Assembly: GCF_010389155.1 (NCBI RefSeq)
Contig: NC_057762.1
Location: 3,583,513-3,647,512 of the forward strand
Direction: 5' to 3'
DNA from: Erigeron canadensis
Taxonomy: Eukaryota > Streptophyta > Magnoliopsida > Asterales > Asteraceae
DNA: 64,000 bases
The notes beneath the pieces are model-generated. The model was not told where the DNA came from and did no database searches. It was given only the letters and a program-made list of their open reading frames with translations. The translations under genes were made by a program, and so were the position numbers. Shown piece by piece: positions 33,974 through 47,026 of this stretch. Numbering within the stretch: the first letter of the stretch is position 1; each line of letters opens with the position of its first letter.

Positions 33974-34793
33974 TAATCAATAATGCATTTCAAAAAAAAA
34001 GATAATCAAAATCTTTTAGGACTCATTATATGTTTTTGGCCCCATCCAGACCTCTTTTCCGCGAAACATGCCACCTCCAAATAAATTTATGTATGTAAAA
34101 AGTGAATACCATTACCAGTCTTAAGTTAATTAGTCAATAAAGAGTTCCCACTGAAACAATATTAAACAAGAAAAGTGAAAAACATATATGATTATTTTTA
34201 TGGGAAAATGATCCGTACTGCAGACTTTACCTAAGCTTAGGTACTGCTACATTAAAAAAAGTTACATATTAAACCTTTGAATTTAATAAACATACATAAC
34301 CCCCTTGAATTTTACATAAACTCCCCTGAATTTAACATAATTACCCCTGCTTTACCTAACCTATAATAAAGACTAAAGAGCCTAATAATAACATTTATAG
34401 CCCTAAATAATATTTGCTTTCATAGTGTTTACAACCTAAAAATAATTAAATTAGGCTGAATATTATTAATAACATTAAGCACAAGATCATACATTTGAAG
34501 TAATATATTTATTCCCTCGCGATGCAGCGGCAATGATATTAACGATGGCGGTTTGATGGCGGTGGTTCCAAAGCTAGTGAGAGAGGGCAGAGGCTCAAGA
34601 AGGAGGTATGTTTTAGGGTTAAGATTTAAGATATGATTTAGGGATGTTTACACACATAATTAGAATTAGGAAAAAAGTAATTAGGAGTATTTTAGGAATA
34701 ATGAAAATTGCTTAATTTCTTAATTCATTTTGTATTATAAGAGATTATATATAGCTTCTGAACAAATAGAGATGCCTATGCATAGGATATATC

Positions 34794-37221
34794 ATTGGTG
34801 TTGATCGGCCGTATTATTCGGATTTCGGGTTATTCGGTTCGGGTTTTTCGGGTTTTGAAGCATAATAAATTAACCCTAAACCCAAACCAAATAAGATTCA
34901 GGTTATTTGGGTCGGGTTCGAGTAACACAAATAAGACATGATGTTGAGTTTGAAGCATACTAAACTTAAAAAGAAAAAAAAAATTAATCTCTAAATATAT
35001 ATAAAAGAGAAACCTTTATTTCAAAATGGAAAAGTTTGAACCATTGGATAAAACTCAACATTTAATTAGAATTATTAAATTAATGATGATGTCATATATC
35101 TTTCATAACTTTTTTAGATTAATCTTCAATTTAATAAATTTAAATATGATCATTAACTATGGAAACTTAGAAACTAATCAAAAGTAATTAATTTATTGAT
35201 ATAATTTTGTAAATTAATTCATAAACTTTATTATACTTTTTAGAAAATCACTTTTTGAATTTTTTTAAGTTGTTATTTAATTATGACTTTATAAATGTTT
35301 TTATCATATAACGTAATAAATATTGGTTATAATTATAAGTATTTAACTTTACATCGTTAATATCTTATGATACTTAAATAAAATAAATCTAATCTATTTA
35401 TAGTGTCTAGAATAATCAAATAATAAAAGTTATAAAAATGAAAACATCACCGAATTTCAGCATTCTTTATTTATATTTGTTAAATTAACAAAATGATACA
35501 AATATAATATAAAGATTAGGTATATGGATATTTGATCACTAAAATCTCTTTTCTTTTTCTATATATCTACACCATGCAATTCTTTTTTCCACATATATTT
35601 AAACTCATTTAATTATATGTAAACAGATATAACATTACTGTTTTTGAACCCTTTTATCTACAATTTGTCTATACGATATCTTGAAATATTAGTATTTTAT
35701 TAGTTATATATATTTATCCGCGTATTATGTGGGATATACTCTAGTTATATGTCAATATAATTTTAATTAAAAAAACATAAAAAATAATACTTTGTAAAAT
35801 TATAAATTAACAAATTGTTTATATAAAGATATTTTAACAATTTTGATTATCGTGTTCTTGATTTGATGCATTACAACATGGTTATTACAACATGGTTGTA
35901 TCAATTGAATAATAACCCAACATAGATAAGATAGAAAAGTTACAAACTATCTATAATAATATAAAACATTTTAGTAATTGAACAGTTTGACGACATATAA
36001 CTCAAATATTATTTAACTAAAAAAGTAGTTAAGCTATTGTTATATAAATTTTTAATATAAAACACATCTTAATCTTAATCTTAATCTTAATATATATTAT
36101 AAGACAGTTGAACTAATGACTTATTAACCAATCAAATCGCTCAAATTAAATTTCGCTTATGTCATCATTTAATTTAATTATAATTTAAAAATCTTAATAA
36201 TCATTACCCAAATATATTATTATATTAATATTTGTAGAAAAAATCTCACTAATTTACACTTTTTTGTTTTCCATCAATAATTTACATATTTACATTTTTT
36301 AGCTTGAATACTTAATTTATATTTATTTTTAGCCATCAATTATTTTCTCCCTTTTTATATATTGGTTTTTTTTGTTATTATTTAAAGTTACAACTGTCAA
36401 TCAAATTAAGAGTCTTAATTGTTATCAAATAATATGAAAACAATACTAATTGTTATCTAATTATCATTGGACATATGATTGAAAATAAACTTTTTCGTGT
36501 TATGAGCTTGCATCATGATTAAAATACATACTTGAATGTCAAGTACAGAATCACAAATATGTTTATATTTTAATTATCTTTTATAATAATATCAGATTAT
36601 GAGTACAACTGGTTTAAAAAAATTCTATAATAGACAAATTATTATAACATGTGAATGTGGAATGTCTACGGCAAGCAATTACATCAATATGTCTCATCTA
36701 ATAATAATAGTGACGAACATGTGATTATTATACTACAACTCGCAAAGTATAACACTTAGAACCGTATATCTTCAAAATTATAAAGCATTTATGACTTAAA
36801 TATTTGAAGATCTAATATTGATAATATCATAAGCCCCGTATCCAGTATTGGACACGAATCTAAAATCTAGTATAATACTAATAAAAGGCAAAACGCTTGT
36901 TTTATTTTGTTTACCGTAATCATTAAAATACAAAATAATCGAGCAAGAATCATATATGGTTGAAACTTGAAAAAAGCGTAAAGATTAAGTAAACGATATT
37001 ATATTTATCTCATATATGTTACTTTCATACAATATAAAATATAATTTATATGGGTTATATAGGTAACCCAAATAAAATAAATATCACTTGTAACCCAAAC
37101 GATTATATTTATATGGTTTTGGTTAACCAAATAATAAAACCGAAACCTAAATAATCCAACTCAAAATAACCCAAACCCATCAGATTATTAATTTAGGTAT
37201 GGCTTTTTTGAACACCCGTAA
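34794..37221. mobile_element. Possible non-autonomous hAT-like element
   Basis: Both ends carry GGTGTTNA-type termini and, just inside, inverted runs of GGGTTATTCGG / AATAACCCAAACC. The candidate 8-bp flanks GATATATC (34,786) and GATATATT (37,222) differ at one base. The interior is AT-rich without coding capacity. The ends are weakly matched, so this is tentative. Confidence 0.3.
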
Positions 37222-38008
37222 GATATATTACATTCTGTTTGGATTATACGACAGATATGGCAAATTGCACTTGGAATTATTTACGCATTGTTTGGTCTTG
37301 TGAAACGACGAATATACCCCCATGTGTGCGGCATGTGACACAGCTAAATGTTTCGTTTGTCTATGTTAAGGTTATGTATGATCAACGTGCATATTTGGAA
37401 AAGTTGAGTATATATATCTCGGGTAAATAAATTCATACATGCATGGTCAGTGTTATATTGTACAAACACTAGGTGTCATTTTTGTGATTTACTAAAATTT
37501 TTTTGATTTCTACCAAATATGGTATGTTTGTCAAATATGATTCCAAAATAATACTAGTTAGTTAACGACTTCAATATTTCATTGAAGTTATATAGCACGG
37601 TTCATGCATTAACTACATGTTTTCAACCTATTTGACACGTTTCATATCGTAAAGTAAAAAATTTCAAACGTCGCTTATCTTGTTGAAAGGGTTACGTCAA
37701 AGATGGAATTTTTTCCAGCCCCTCCAAAAGATTTCAATTTTAATAATAATTTCTTATATATTCTTCAAAAATAATTTTCGTAATATACATATTTGCTTCT
37801 CTAACAAAGCTAAGTTTTATGTCTCATTGAATCCCGACCCTCCATAATAAGTGTTCAAGTTTTTAGTATACTTGTTTTAAACCTTCAACCGTTTAATTTA
37901 AAATGATTTTGCCATGAATATGTTTGTTATAAATGTGCAAGAAACCAAAAAGTAATCAATAGTAAAACCCGAATGGGATGTGATATGACAAAAACACCAA
38001 TATATTAG

Positions 38009-38684
38009 TTCAGATTTCAAGGGAATGCGATGTAGCAAAATGCAAGTAGTGGTACGACGTGTGCCACAAGAGGTTGGATAACTCAAAATAAAAAAAATGT
38101 GAAAAAACAAAAAAGTACCTCGTAATAAAAAAAAATCTGAAAGGGCATACGTGACAAAATCCAAATAATGGTACTGGGTGTGACATTGACGAGTAGTTAC
38201 TCGCCACGCATGCGAGCTGCTATTCACAAAAAATCTGTGCAAAAAACCAAGAAAACCAAATGAGAAAAAACTAAAATGGGATTCAATATAGTAAAATCCA
38301 AATAGTGGTGTGGGGCATAAAATTATCCAATAGAACAATATTTAGAATTCAAGCAGATGCGATTTAGCAAAATGTAAGTAGTGGTATGATGTGTGCCATA
38401 AAAAGGTTGAATGACTCAAAATAGAAAAAAAAAAAAGAAAAAGAAAAGGAAAGAAAGAAAAAACAAAGAATAACCCGTAATAAAAAAAAAATCTAAAAGG
38501 GCATATGTGGCAAAACTAAATAGTGGTTCGTGATGTGACACGAACAAATAGCAAGCCATCAGACATGCATGTTGCTATTCACAAAAATCTGTAGAAAAAA
38601 CTCAAAAGAGAAAAAACTCAAACAAAATTTAATATGATAAAATTCGAATAGTAATACGAGGTATAAAATTATCTAATAGAAGAG
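38009..38684. repeat. Two tandem ~332-bp units
   Basis: Unit 1 (about 38,009-38,340) and unit 2 (about 38,341-38,684) share the same order of motifs: GCAAAATG(C/T)AAGTAGTGGTA, TGTGCCA, AAAGGGCATA, TGCTATTCACAAAAA and AAAATTATC(C/T)AATAGAA. They are clearly diverged, so the duplication is old. A partial third unit may precede at about 37,905. The open frames on the minus strand here are not genes. Confidence 0.75.
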
Positions 38685-38699
38685 TGAAACACGTGACGA

Positions 38700-40770
38700 T
38701 GACAACCTTCATAACCTTTGACATTTAATGATATTATAATACAATATTTTCAGGTTTACAGTATTATGTTTCGTATATTATTTATTTTAATGTTTCTGAA
38801 GGATATACGTTAATAATAATTTTACTCGTATTAAAGATAATATATACGTACATAATATTAATTGTGCATTAGTAACAAAATTTATAATTTGGTCTGTAAT
38901 TAAGAACGAAATCTACTGCCATTATGTTAATTTACTCTTTTGCAAACATATTAGGATCCGAATAAAGCATGACTACAAACAAAAACAACTTGATATCACG
39001 ACTACAAACAAAAAACATAATATAAAAGCTTATACATGATCTACTCAAGTCCTTCAAATGTCATGATTTTTTTTTGTTTATGGGTAGATCTAATAATAAA
39101 TAATGGGTGAGATCTCTTCAAATTATTTTTAACTTGAGGGTCAGAGTATTTTTAGTCTTTAGATGAAAATCAAAGATAAGATTTAAATGTGATCTTTAAA
39201 TATTGACCCTTGATTTTCATTCAAAGGTTAAAATTACCTCAATTTAACTCAAATTAAGGAATCAACTTAACGTGTCTAAATAGTTGCAACCTTAGACACA
39301 AAAACTAAAATATTAATCGCGTTTCATTTAGCAATAATATTGATTGATAGGAATATTGAACTTTTATCTTTTTGCCTTCATATGATCATATCAAAGTTTT
39401 TATTTATTTTAAGCACCAAACTAACCTATTTTACTTTAAGAGCACCTTATATAACCAAAGTTTTTATTTAGTATTTTGGACACCAAACAAATTTGTAATA
39501 AGTATTTGGGCTAATTGGTTTTAAAGGTCCCGAACTTGTCACTTTTTTCTATTTAGGGGGTCAATGTTTTTTTTTTCATATACAGTAGGTTATATCATGA
39601 CAAATACCATAGGGGACAAAACTGCTATCTGGTTTTAATCCATCTACATGATGATGGTTTTGTGTGTGTTTTGAAGGTGTTGACTGCCTCTTCAACAAAC
39701 TGGGCAGGACGTTGACTCATTGAATTCCTTTATCAAAATAAACAAGAACAAGTCCCCAAATTCCCACAAAATTCCTTCATCAAAATTTTTGTTGCTGCAA
39801 CACAGATTCATCCATTGAATTCAATTCAACAAAAACACACCCCTCTATATATTCAATCTCAAATCTACCATTTTTACCAACCATATAAATATCAATTTGA
39901 AATTAATAAACAAGAAATTTGAAATAATTAAATAATATACATCAGTTTCGGTTTTTATCAAGAACAAAAAAGAAAATCAACAACGTAAATACCAAATTTC
40001 ACTAGTTGATTTATTAAAACCAAATATTTATGCATATATATACATAGAGGAAAGTTATTTTTAGTATAAGGGTATGAAAAAGTACAAAAAGTACAAGGTA
40101 TTTTCTCCTTCTTCTTCCTTCCATCTCCGACCACCACCACCATGATCATATCTGACCACCACCATGATCCTCCGACGACGGCAACCAGTTCCGACGAGAC
40201 TTACACATGTGTAAGTACAATTTTTTTTTTTAGCATTTTAGGGTTTAAAATTTCTAGGTTTTTTCCTTCGCGAGACAACCACCACTAGCCACTATCATCT
40301 CCGACCACCTCAACCACGGCGTAGCGCCGGCATCAAGAGCTTCGCCCGTACCAATCCTCTAAATATATTCCCTTGTTGACATTGATTTTCCACATATCAC
40401 AATCCTATCAATTAGGAAAACTTTTAGGCTAACAATTTAAAAAGATCGATCATTACCCATATAATCCAGCAAAGTGCATCAAATTGGTGTTTGCAAAGAA
40501 AAAATTTACCGTTCAACCCTTTTAATCCATAAATACACATAATTATCTCCTGGCATAAGTATAGCTAACAGCACATATGGTTTCCTCAAATTTTTGTTTT
40601 ATAAAACTAGCATTTTACACGCACTAAAACGACGGTTAATGTAAAAGTATTTTAATGAAATTTTGATGTTGTTTTGTGGAGTATGTATTAGTTGGGATGG
40701 ACATGGAGAAGAGAGTGAGAAGAGAAAAAGAGGATTTGTTTTGATGTGTTGTACGTAATTTTGTTATGAA
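38700..40770. other. Intergenic, no gene recognised
   Basis: AT-rich DNA. 40,090-40,340 contains repeated CCACCACCATGATC words related to the centre of the foldback element at 24,168. 40,350-40,416 is the second copy of the dispersed repeat at 16,176. No coding region is supported. Confidence 0.5.
40350..40416 (+). repeat. 67-bp dispersed repeat, copy 2
   Basis: Nearly identical to 16,176-16,242 (two or three differences). Confidence 0.7.
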
Positions 40771-40778
40771 AGGGATTT

Positions 40779-41473
40779 GAGAAAAACACGACAATAGCCA
40801 ATTTTCGTTGCGATCGGACCAAAATAGCCAAGGTTTTTCGGATTATCACAAAATAGCTAACAAAATCGCAACAAAAAACCAAAATCACAACAAAAAAAAA
40901 CGAAATCGCAATAAAAAATGCCAAAAACGCAACAAAAAAAAGTAAAAATCGCAACAAAATACGCAAAATCACAACTTGCAACTCGCAACAGTTTGACTTT
41001 GACTTCTTCTCTTTTTTTTAAGGATAAGATTTTTTGCGATTTTGTCCTTAAAAAGATAAGATTTTTTGCAATTCTATCAATAAAAAGATAAGCTTTTTTG
41101 CAAGATTTTCTGATCATTAGAACAAATACAATGAACATGATATATACTAGTTAACTTTTGTATTTGTGTGATCAGAAAATCTTGTAAAAAATCTTATCTT
41201 TATATGGATAAAATCGCAAGAAATCTTATCTTTTTAAGGACAACATTGCAAGAAATCTTATCCTTAAAAAAAAAAAAGTAAAAGTTAAAACTGTTGCGAG
41301 TTGCGATTTCGTTTTCTTTGTTGCGATTTTGGCTTTTTTTTGCGATTTTGACTATTCTTGTTGCGATTTCGCGTTTTTTTTGCGATTTTGTTGGCTATTT
41401 TGTAATAATCTAAAAAACCTTGACTATTTTGATACGATCGCAATGAAAATTGGCTATTGTCGCAATTTTCTCT
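40779..41473. mobile_element. Palindromic long-TIR element, copy 1
   Basis: Almost the whole 695 bp is one inverted repeat with arms of about 330 bp and a short spacer near 41,130-41,160. The arms are built of variable units around TTGCGATTTTGGC, plus GGCTATTTTGT and AAGATAAGATTTTTTGC. The ends read (A)GAGAAAA...GACAATAGCC. A second copy of the family is at 56,176-56,938. The several short frames here come from the repeat units. No target duplication was found. Confidence 0.8.
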
Positions 41474-43000
41474 TATGGTTTAGACAACTCTTTTATTCCA
41501 AGTTCATTACTTTCAACCGGAAGTATTTTATTTTATTAATTAATACAGGCAAAATGAATACTTTATTTTAACTCGTACAGGTAAAATAAACATTGCTTTG
41601 TATTATGTAAAATTTAAGATACATATATTTGAATCCTTCATATTGTCAATTATCTACAAAACAAACTCTTGTTTCTAATTTTGCTATCATCAAACATTTT
41701 TCCTTTAAGCGTTTGTACGGGCAAAAAATTAACGGTGTTTTTTAAAGTTTAAATAAACAAACGTCTATGGGGTTGAAATAGTTGAAGACTAAAATTGTTA
41801 TTAATAACTAGATACACACCAGTAGGATGCGACGGGTGGTGACAGTAATGACGACGATGAAAGTGGTGGTGGTGGTAGCGGCGGGTGGTGGCGAAGATGG
41901 TAGTGGTGGCTGTGACGGGTGATGGCGGCTACAGTGTGGTTATTAAAATAAAAGTCAATAATGTAAAAAGTGTTACTGTAGTTATTTTAAGAGTATATTC
42001 TAAATGGGACAGTTGGTTATAGTTGATCAACAAGTTCAAAAACTGACAAACTCGTTTGTTGTGTCCATGAAAAGTTGGGCTATTAATTAATATTTCAGGC
42101 AAGAAAGAAGTTAGTTCAATCGTATTAGGAGAATGGTCGGTCGGTTATATATGTTCACCAACGGGAATGGCATATAAATAAGCTCTATATAAAGTTATCG
42201 AAAATCTATTTCGTTGACGTAATAAGCTCTATATAAAGTTCTTGCTTGTAGGCATCTCGTACAAAGCTTTTTATAAAGCTTTTAAAGATTTCATCCTTAA
42301 CTGGAAGTTTCTCAAAATCTTAATCCTAATGTTCATTTTATAAACCTACACCTACTATGTAAAAACCCTTTAGAAACTTTATAGTCACAACACACATTAA
42401 ATTATTAACAGGTTCATTTCTTATTGAATGTCATTATAAACCTTCTCATATTATGAAAATTTAGTTTATATTTTCAAAAGTTTTTCATGTATCAAAGTTG
42501 TGGATACCCTACCAAATAGGTGAATACGTTATTTTCATAAAGAAAAGGTCATAATGTCATATGCATTTGATAAAAGATTGACCCTTTTATTCTCTCGAAT
42601 TTATTATTTGAATTCCATATAATAATTCATAATCCTAGCTAATTACTTTATAACCATATGAGTCAAAACTGAGTAATGAGTATGCATACAACTATGCTTG
42701 CTGAAAAAGATCAGTTTACGCGGATTTACAAAATAATAACTAGTCAAATATTAAGAAAATATGACATTAAATTAAAGTACATATATATTTTTTTTGAAAA
42801 AAGTCAATGTAAAACATACTAATTAGAAAATTTTAATTTTTATGATTTAATTAAGTACATCGAATGATAATACCTTTTTCAAAAAAATTATGATTTGGTC
42901 AACGTTGAAATATGTAATGTTTTACATTGACTATTTACTACCAGAATTAACTTCATATTTTCATGCCTTTTTTGCCTCAAAGATTATATAGTAAGCATTA
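41474..43000. other. Intergenic upstream of GDSL gene 1
   Basis: 41,825-41,940 is a GGTGGTGG/CGACGG-rich patch. Its complement-type partner, a CCACCACC patch, lies in GDSL intron 4 at 46,185-46,285. A 20-bp word AATAAGCTCTATATAAAGTT occurs twice (42,178 and 42,221). No other gene is seen. Confidence 0.45.
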
Positions 43001-43014
43001 ACAAGCTAACCTTC

Positions 43015-43022
43015 TATATAAA
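43015..43022 (+). promoter_or_regulatory. Likely TATA box of GDSL gene 1
   Basis: TATATAAA lies 88 bp upstream of the start codon, a reasonable distance for a short 5' UTR. Confidence 0.6.
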
Positions 43023-43109
43023 CCCACGAACTATTCTTCTCTTCTACCTCATTATCTTCCCAAATTTCTCCTTAACAATTTCACTTGTTGATACAACACT
43101 ATCTTCTCG

Positions 43110-46100
43110 ATGGCTTGGTCTCAATCGACTAGCCTTTGGTTCGTTTTAGCGTTGTGTTTAATCGTCGGGGTTAGTAATGCACTCGACAAAGTTATTTTTG
43201 AACCCAACGGGCATCATAATGCACCCAGACAAAGCCGTGTTGCACCCAAAGGCAATCACGGTCCACCTAAACGCAATCACGGTTCTCCTAATGAGACTCA
43301 TATTGCACCTAAGGAGGCTCCTAGTACACCTAGAGGGCCTAGTGTTAGCTCTAAACCAAAACAAGCCCGACCATTTTTTGTGTTTGGTGACTCGTTGGTT
43401 GATAGTGGTAACAATAATCATTTGATGACCCAAGCACGAGCTGATATGCCACCGTATGGCATCGATTCTCCTGATCATCGTCCTACTGGTCGTTTTTCCA
43501 ATGGCCTCAACATTCCAGATATTATCAGTTCCGTTTTTATATCCTTATTAATATTCGATTTTTAACCTTATACTTACCATTTAACATTACATATACCATA
43601 TAATTAAAAACGCTTGAGTATAAATTGTCTATTTTTTATTTTGTCCATATATAGGTGAATACATTGGGTCAGAACCCGTATTACCATATTTGAGTCCGGA
43701 ACTCACGGGTCAAAAACTTCTTCTTGGTGCAAATTTTGCTTCTGCTGGAGTTGGAATACGTAAAGATACCGGGATGCTTTTTGTAAGTCAAAATCATTAG
43801 AAGTTATATACGTGTATATATACATATACATATTAATTAAGTTCAATTAGTGAATAATGACATACACAATGATCATAATCTAATTAAGATGGGTTCATTT
43901 TTCAGGGGGACGTACTGAAAATGCCAGCACAACTCCAACTCTTCGAAGAGTACCAAAAAAAACTTAGTCTTGTGACAGACGAAAAACAAGCAAAACAACT
44001 CGTGAACCAAGCATTAATCCTCGTTTCGTTGGGAGGCAACGATTTCATAAACAACTATTGGCGGAATCCGTTTATGATTAAGTCTCTATTAACGGCTGTT
44101 CCTGATTATGTTACTAACCTCATATCCGAATATCGCAAGATCTTGGAGGTAAAGTGTTTCTACTTGTAGATTGGATGCTTTTAAGACTTTATATGACATT
44201 TGACTCATTTTCTTTAGCTTAACTTTTTTGTTTTACCCAAATGATTCATTTGGAATCGAAACGTAACTAGACTAAATGAGTATTTATTAAATCATTTGGG
44301 TTAATATAGTAAATAATAATAATAATAATAAAGGAAGACTCTTTGTCCCTGGAACCATATTGGATCCCTGTCATTTGGGTTGAAATAGTACCTCTTATTA
44401 CTATGAAATTTTGATAAGAGCATACATTAAGAGTTTGTTAAATTACAATGTAGAAATTGTATGAACTTGGAGCAAGGAGGGTCATTGTTATGGGTCCTGG
44501 ACCGTTGGGGTGCGCACCAGGTGAGCGGATGTTTCACAACACACATGGTGAATGTTCCCCTGATCTTCAAGCCGCAGCTTCCTTGTTCGAGCCACAACTC
44601 GCAAAAATGGTTCAAGATCTGAATGCTGAATATCATGCTGATGTTTTCATCGCCGCGAACTCCAAACTCATGCACCATGATCTGATCTCTGATCCTAAGG
44701 CATTTGGTAAGAATTAACCATTATTACAACTAGTCAAAATGGGTCGATTTGGGTGGGCTAGGTAACTTGTCAAAATGGGTCGATTTTTAGTACAAGGTGA
44801 ATTAACTCACAACGATTGATTAGTTCCTCCTTATATAGTCTTTGTATTTTGTGGGTAAATTTTCAGAATGGGCCGAGATCAACCCACAAGTTGAAATCGA
44901 CCCACAAAGATTGGGCTGTGATATATAATTTATTTGTTCAAAAAATAAGAGGTTTGTTTAGTGAATTACTAGATTATTAACCCACGTAATACGCGGGTGA
45001 ACATATATTACTAATGAAATTTTGATGTTTTATAATACTATGCATGCATAACTATAAATAAAAGATAATAATAAATTAACCTAAAAAAATTAAAATCAAC
45101 TCAACAATAAGATGCTGACATTTTGAAAATTACACAATATTGAGTTGAGTTAATTAAAACTCACATTTTATATAATTTATAATTGGATATGAACCCAACC
45201 ACCATGAGTCGTTCTTTCTCGGCTTTTGCAAATCAAAACAAAAATGATACAATAAAAAAATATTCCAAAAATAAGGTTGTAGGAATTTAATCAAAGAGTG
45301 GAATGTGAGTATGTAGCCTTCATATATATACATATTTTTGTGATTAAATAGAGAAGTATAATTTGAAAGAAAAATATATTTTTCAAAAACAACATATGCA
45401 AAAAGGATAGAAAGAAGAGATGATTTTTTCATATATGGATGGTAATTTGCAGACCACGCGACTTTCATATGCATGTCTTTTTTTGCATAAAGTTATATTG
45501 TTTTTCAATATGTAAACACGGAGAAATTCTTTGAATGAAACTTATTTCTTCCTGAATAGGATCAAGATCAAAACATGAAGTAATCTATTTCTTAAGAATT
45601 CTATATCTTCATGTCTTCAATGTCCATTCTTTACCAAACAAAAAAAAAAATTCATTTTCATTTTTTTGCACACCCTTAGTGAAATTCACGTGTCAAAATT
45701 TTTATGTTTTAGATTGATTTTTAGGTTAATGAGTTAGGTTGATTTATCATTTTTCATAGATAATGATAATAATAATTCAACCTAAAAATCAATCTAAATA
45801 TCAACCTAACCATGAAATAATAACATTTGGAAAATTAAAGGAAAAAACTTAATGGATCCACATATAAGTATTTATATAACTATTTATGAATTAATAACTC
45901 TTTACAGAAGATACTATAATGTTTAAATGTATATTACATTAAAAAGAGAGAGAGAGAGAGAGAGAGAGAAAAATATAAAAACTAAGCGAAATAAAAACAT
46001 ATATGACAAATAAACCATTCATTCCTTTCCTTGAACTTTCTACCTTAAAAAAAAATAATCAAAAATAGTTAAACATCTTCGTCTAATATATTTATAATAT

Positions 46101-46945
46101 TCTTAATGATATAATTTACAGTATAAATACCCTAACACTTAAAATAATTACAATACCACCTCTATCATCAATTACATTTACATTCACCATCACCACCGCC
46201 CCCATTACCGTCTTCACTACCGCCACCACCATCGTCACCACCACTACCACCTCCGCCATTACTACCCCCACAGCCGCCACATTAATTTATAATATTTTTA
46301 AAAAATTATTATTAACTTTGAGAAATTAGCATAGCTAGGTGTTTAATATGAGGCATTTTCTTTTTATTAATTTCTTATATCTAATATAAATTTTAAATTT
46401 AAATTTTGAATAAGAATTATAAAAGATATTTACAAATCTGTTCTAAGTTACTTTCTTATAACTATAAATATAGTTATGCAAATTATCATTATAGGATACT
46501 AATATTAATGGAATATAATAATACATAATATATGGTTAAAACCAACAATAATAAATATGAGGGAAAAGACTATAAAAATATCATGTGTTATGAAAATCAA
46601 AGATATCGATAATACATAGAGTTTTATCAAAAATATCTTTAGTAAAATAATTTATAACATTTAAGGTTAAATAAATAAAAAGGCATAAGCTAAAATCATA
46701 TAAAAATCAACAAACTTAAAAGTATTTATAAATAAATACTAAAAGTTATTTAAAATGTTTAGTAAATTTTGAAACATTTATCGATCAATAAACTAAAAAA
46801 AGATTATATATCTAAAGATTATATATCTTTTAAGATGAGATGTGGCATCAAACCTGTCTTTTTTTTTTAATTTATATTAAGTTAATTAACATGACTCTAA
46901 ATTTTATAAAGTTTATATCAAACTATAAATTTTGGATTACATCAT

Positions 46946-47026
<81 letters not shown>

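Noticed and set aside
44968..45000. Definite Helitron call in GDSL1 intron 4
   Set aside because: The hairpin plus CTAG resembles a minus-strand 3' end, but no 5' TC end, helicase or A-T insertion site could be shown. Reported as an insertion of unknown class instead.
46840..47025. Frame ending in Ser and Tyr homopolymers
   Set aside because: Direct translation of a (CTT)n(ATT)n microsatellite.
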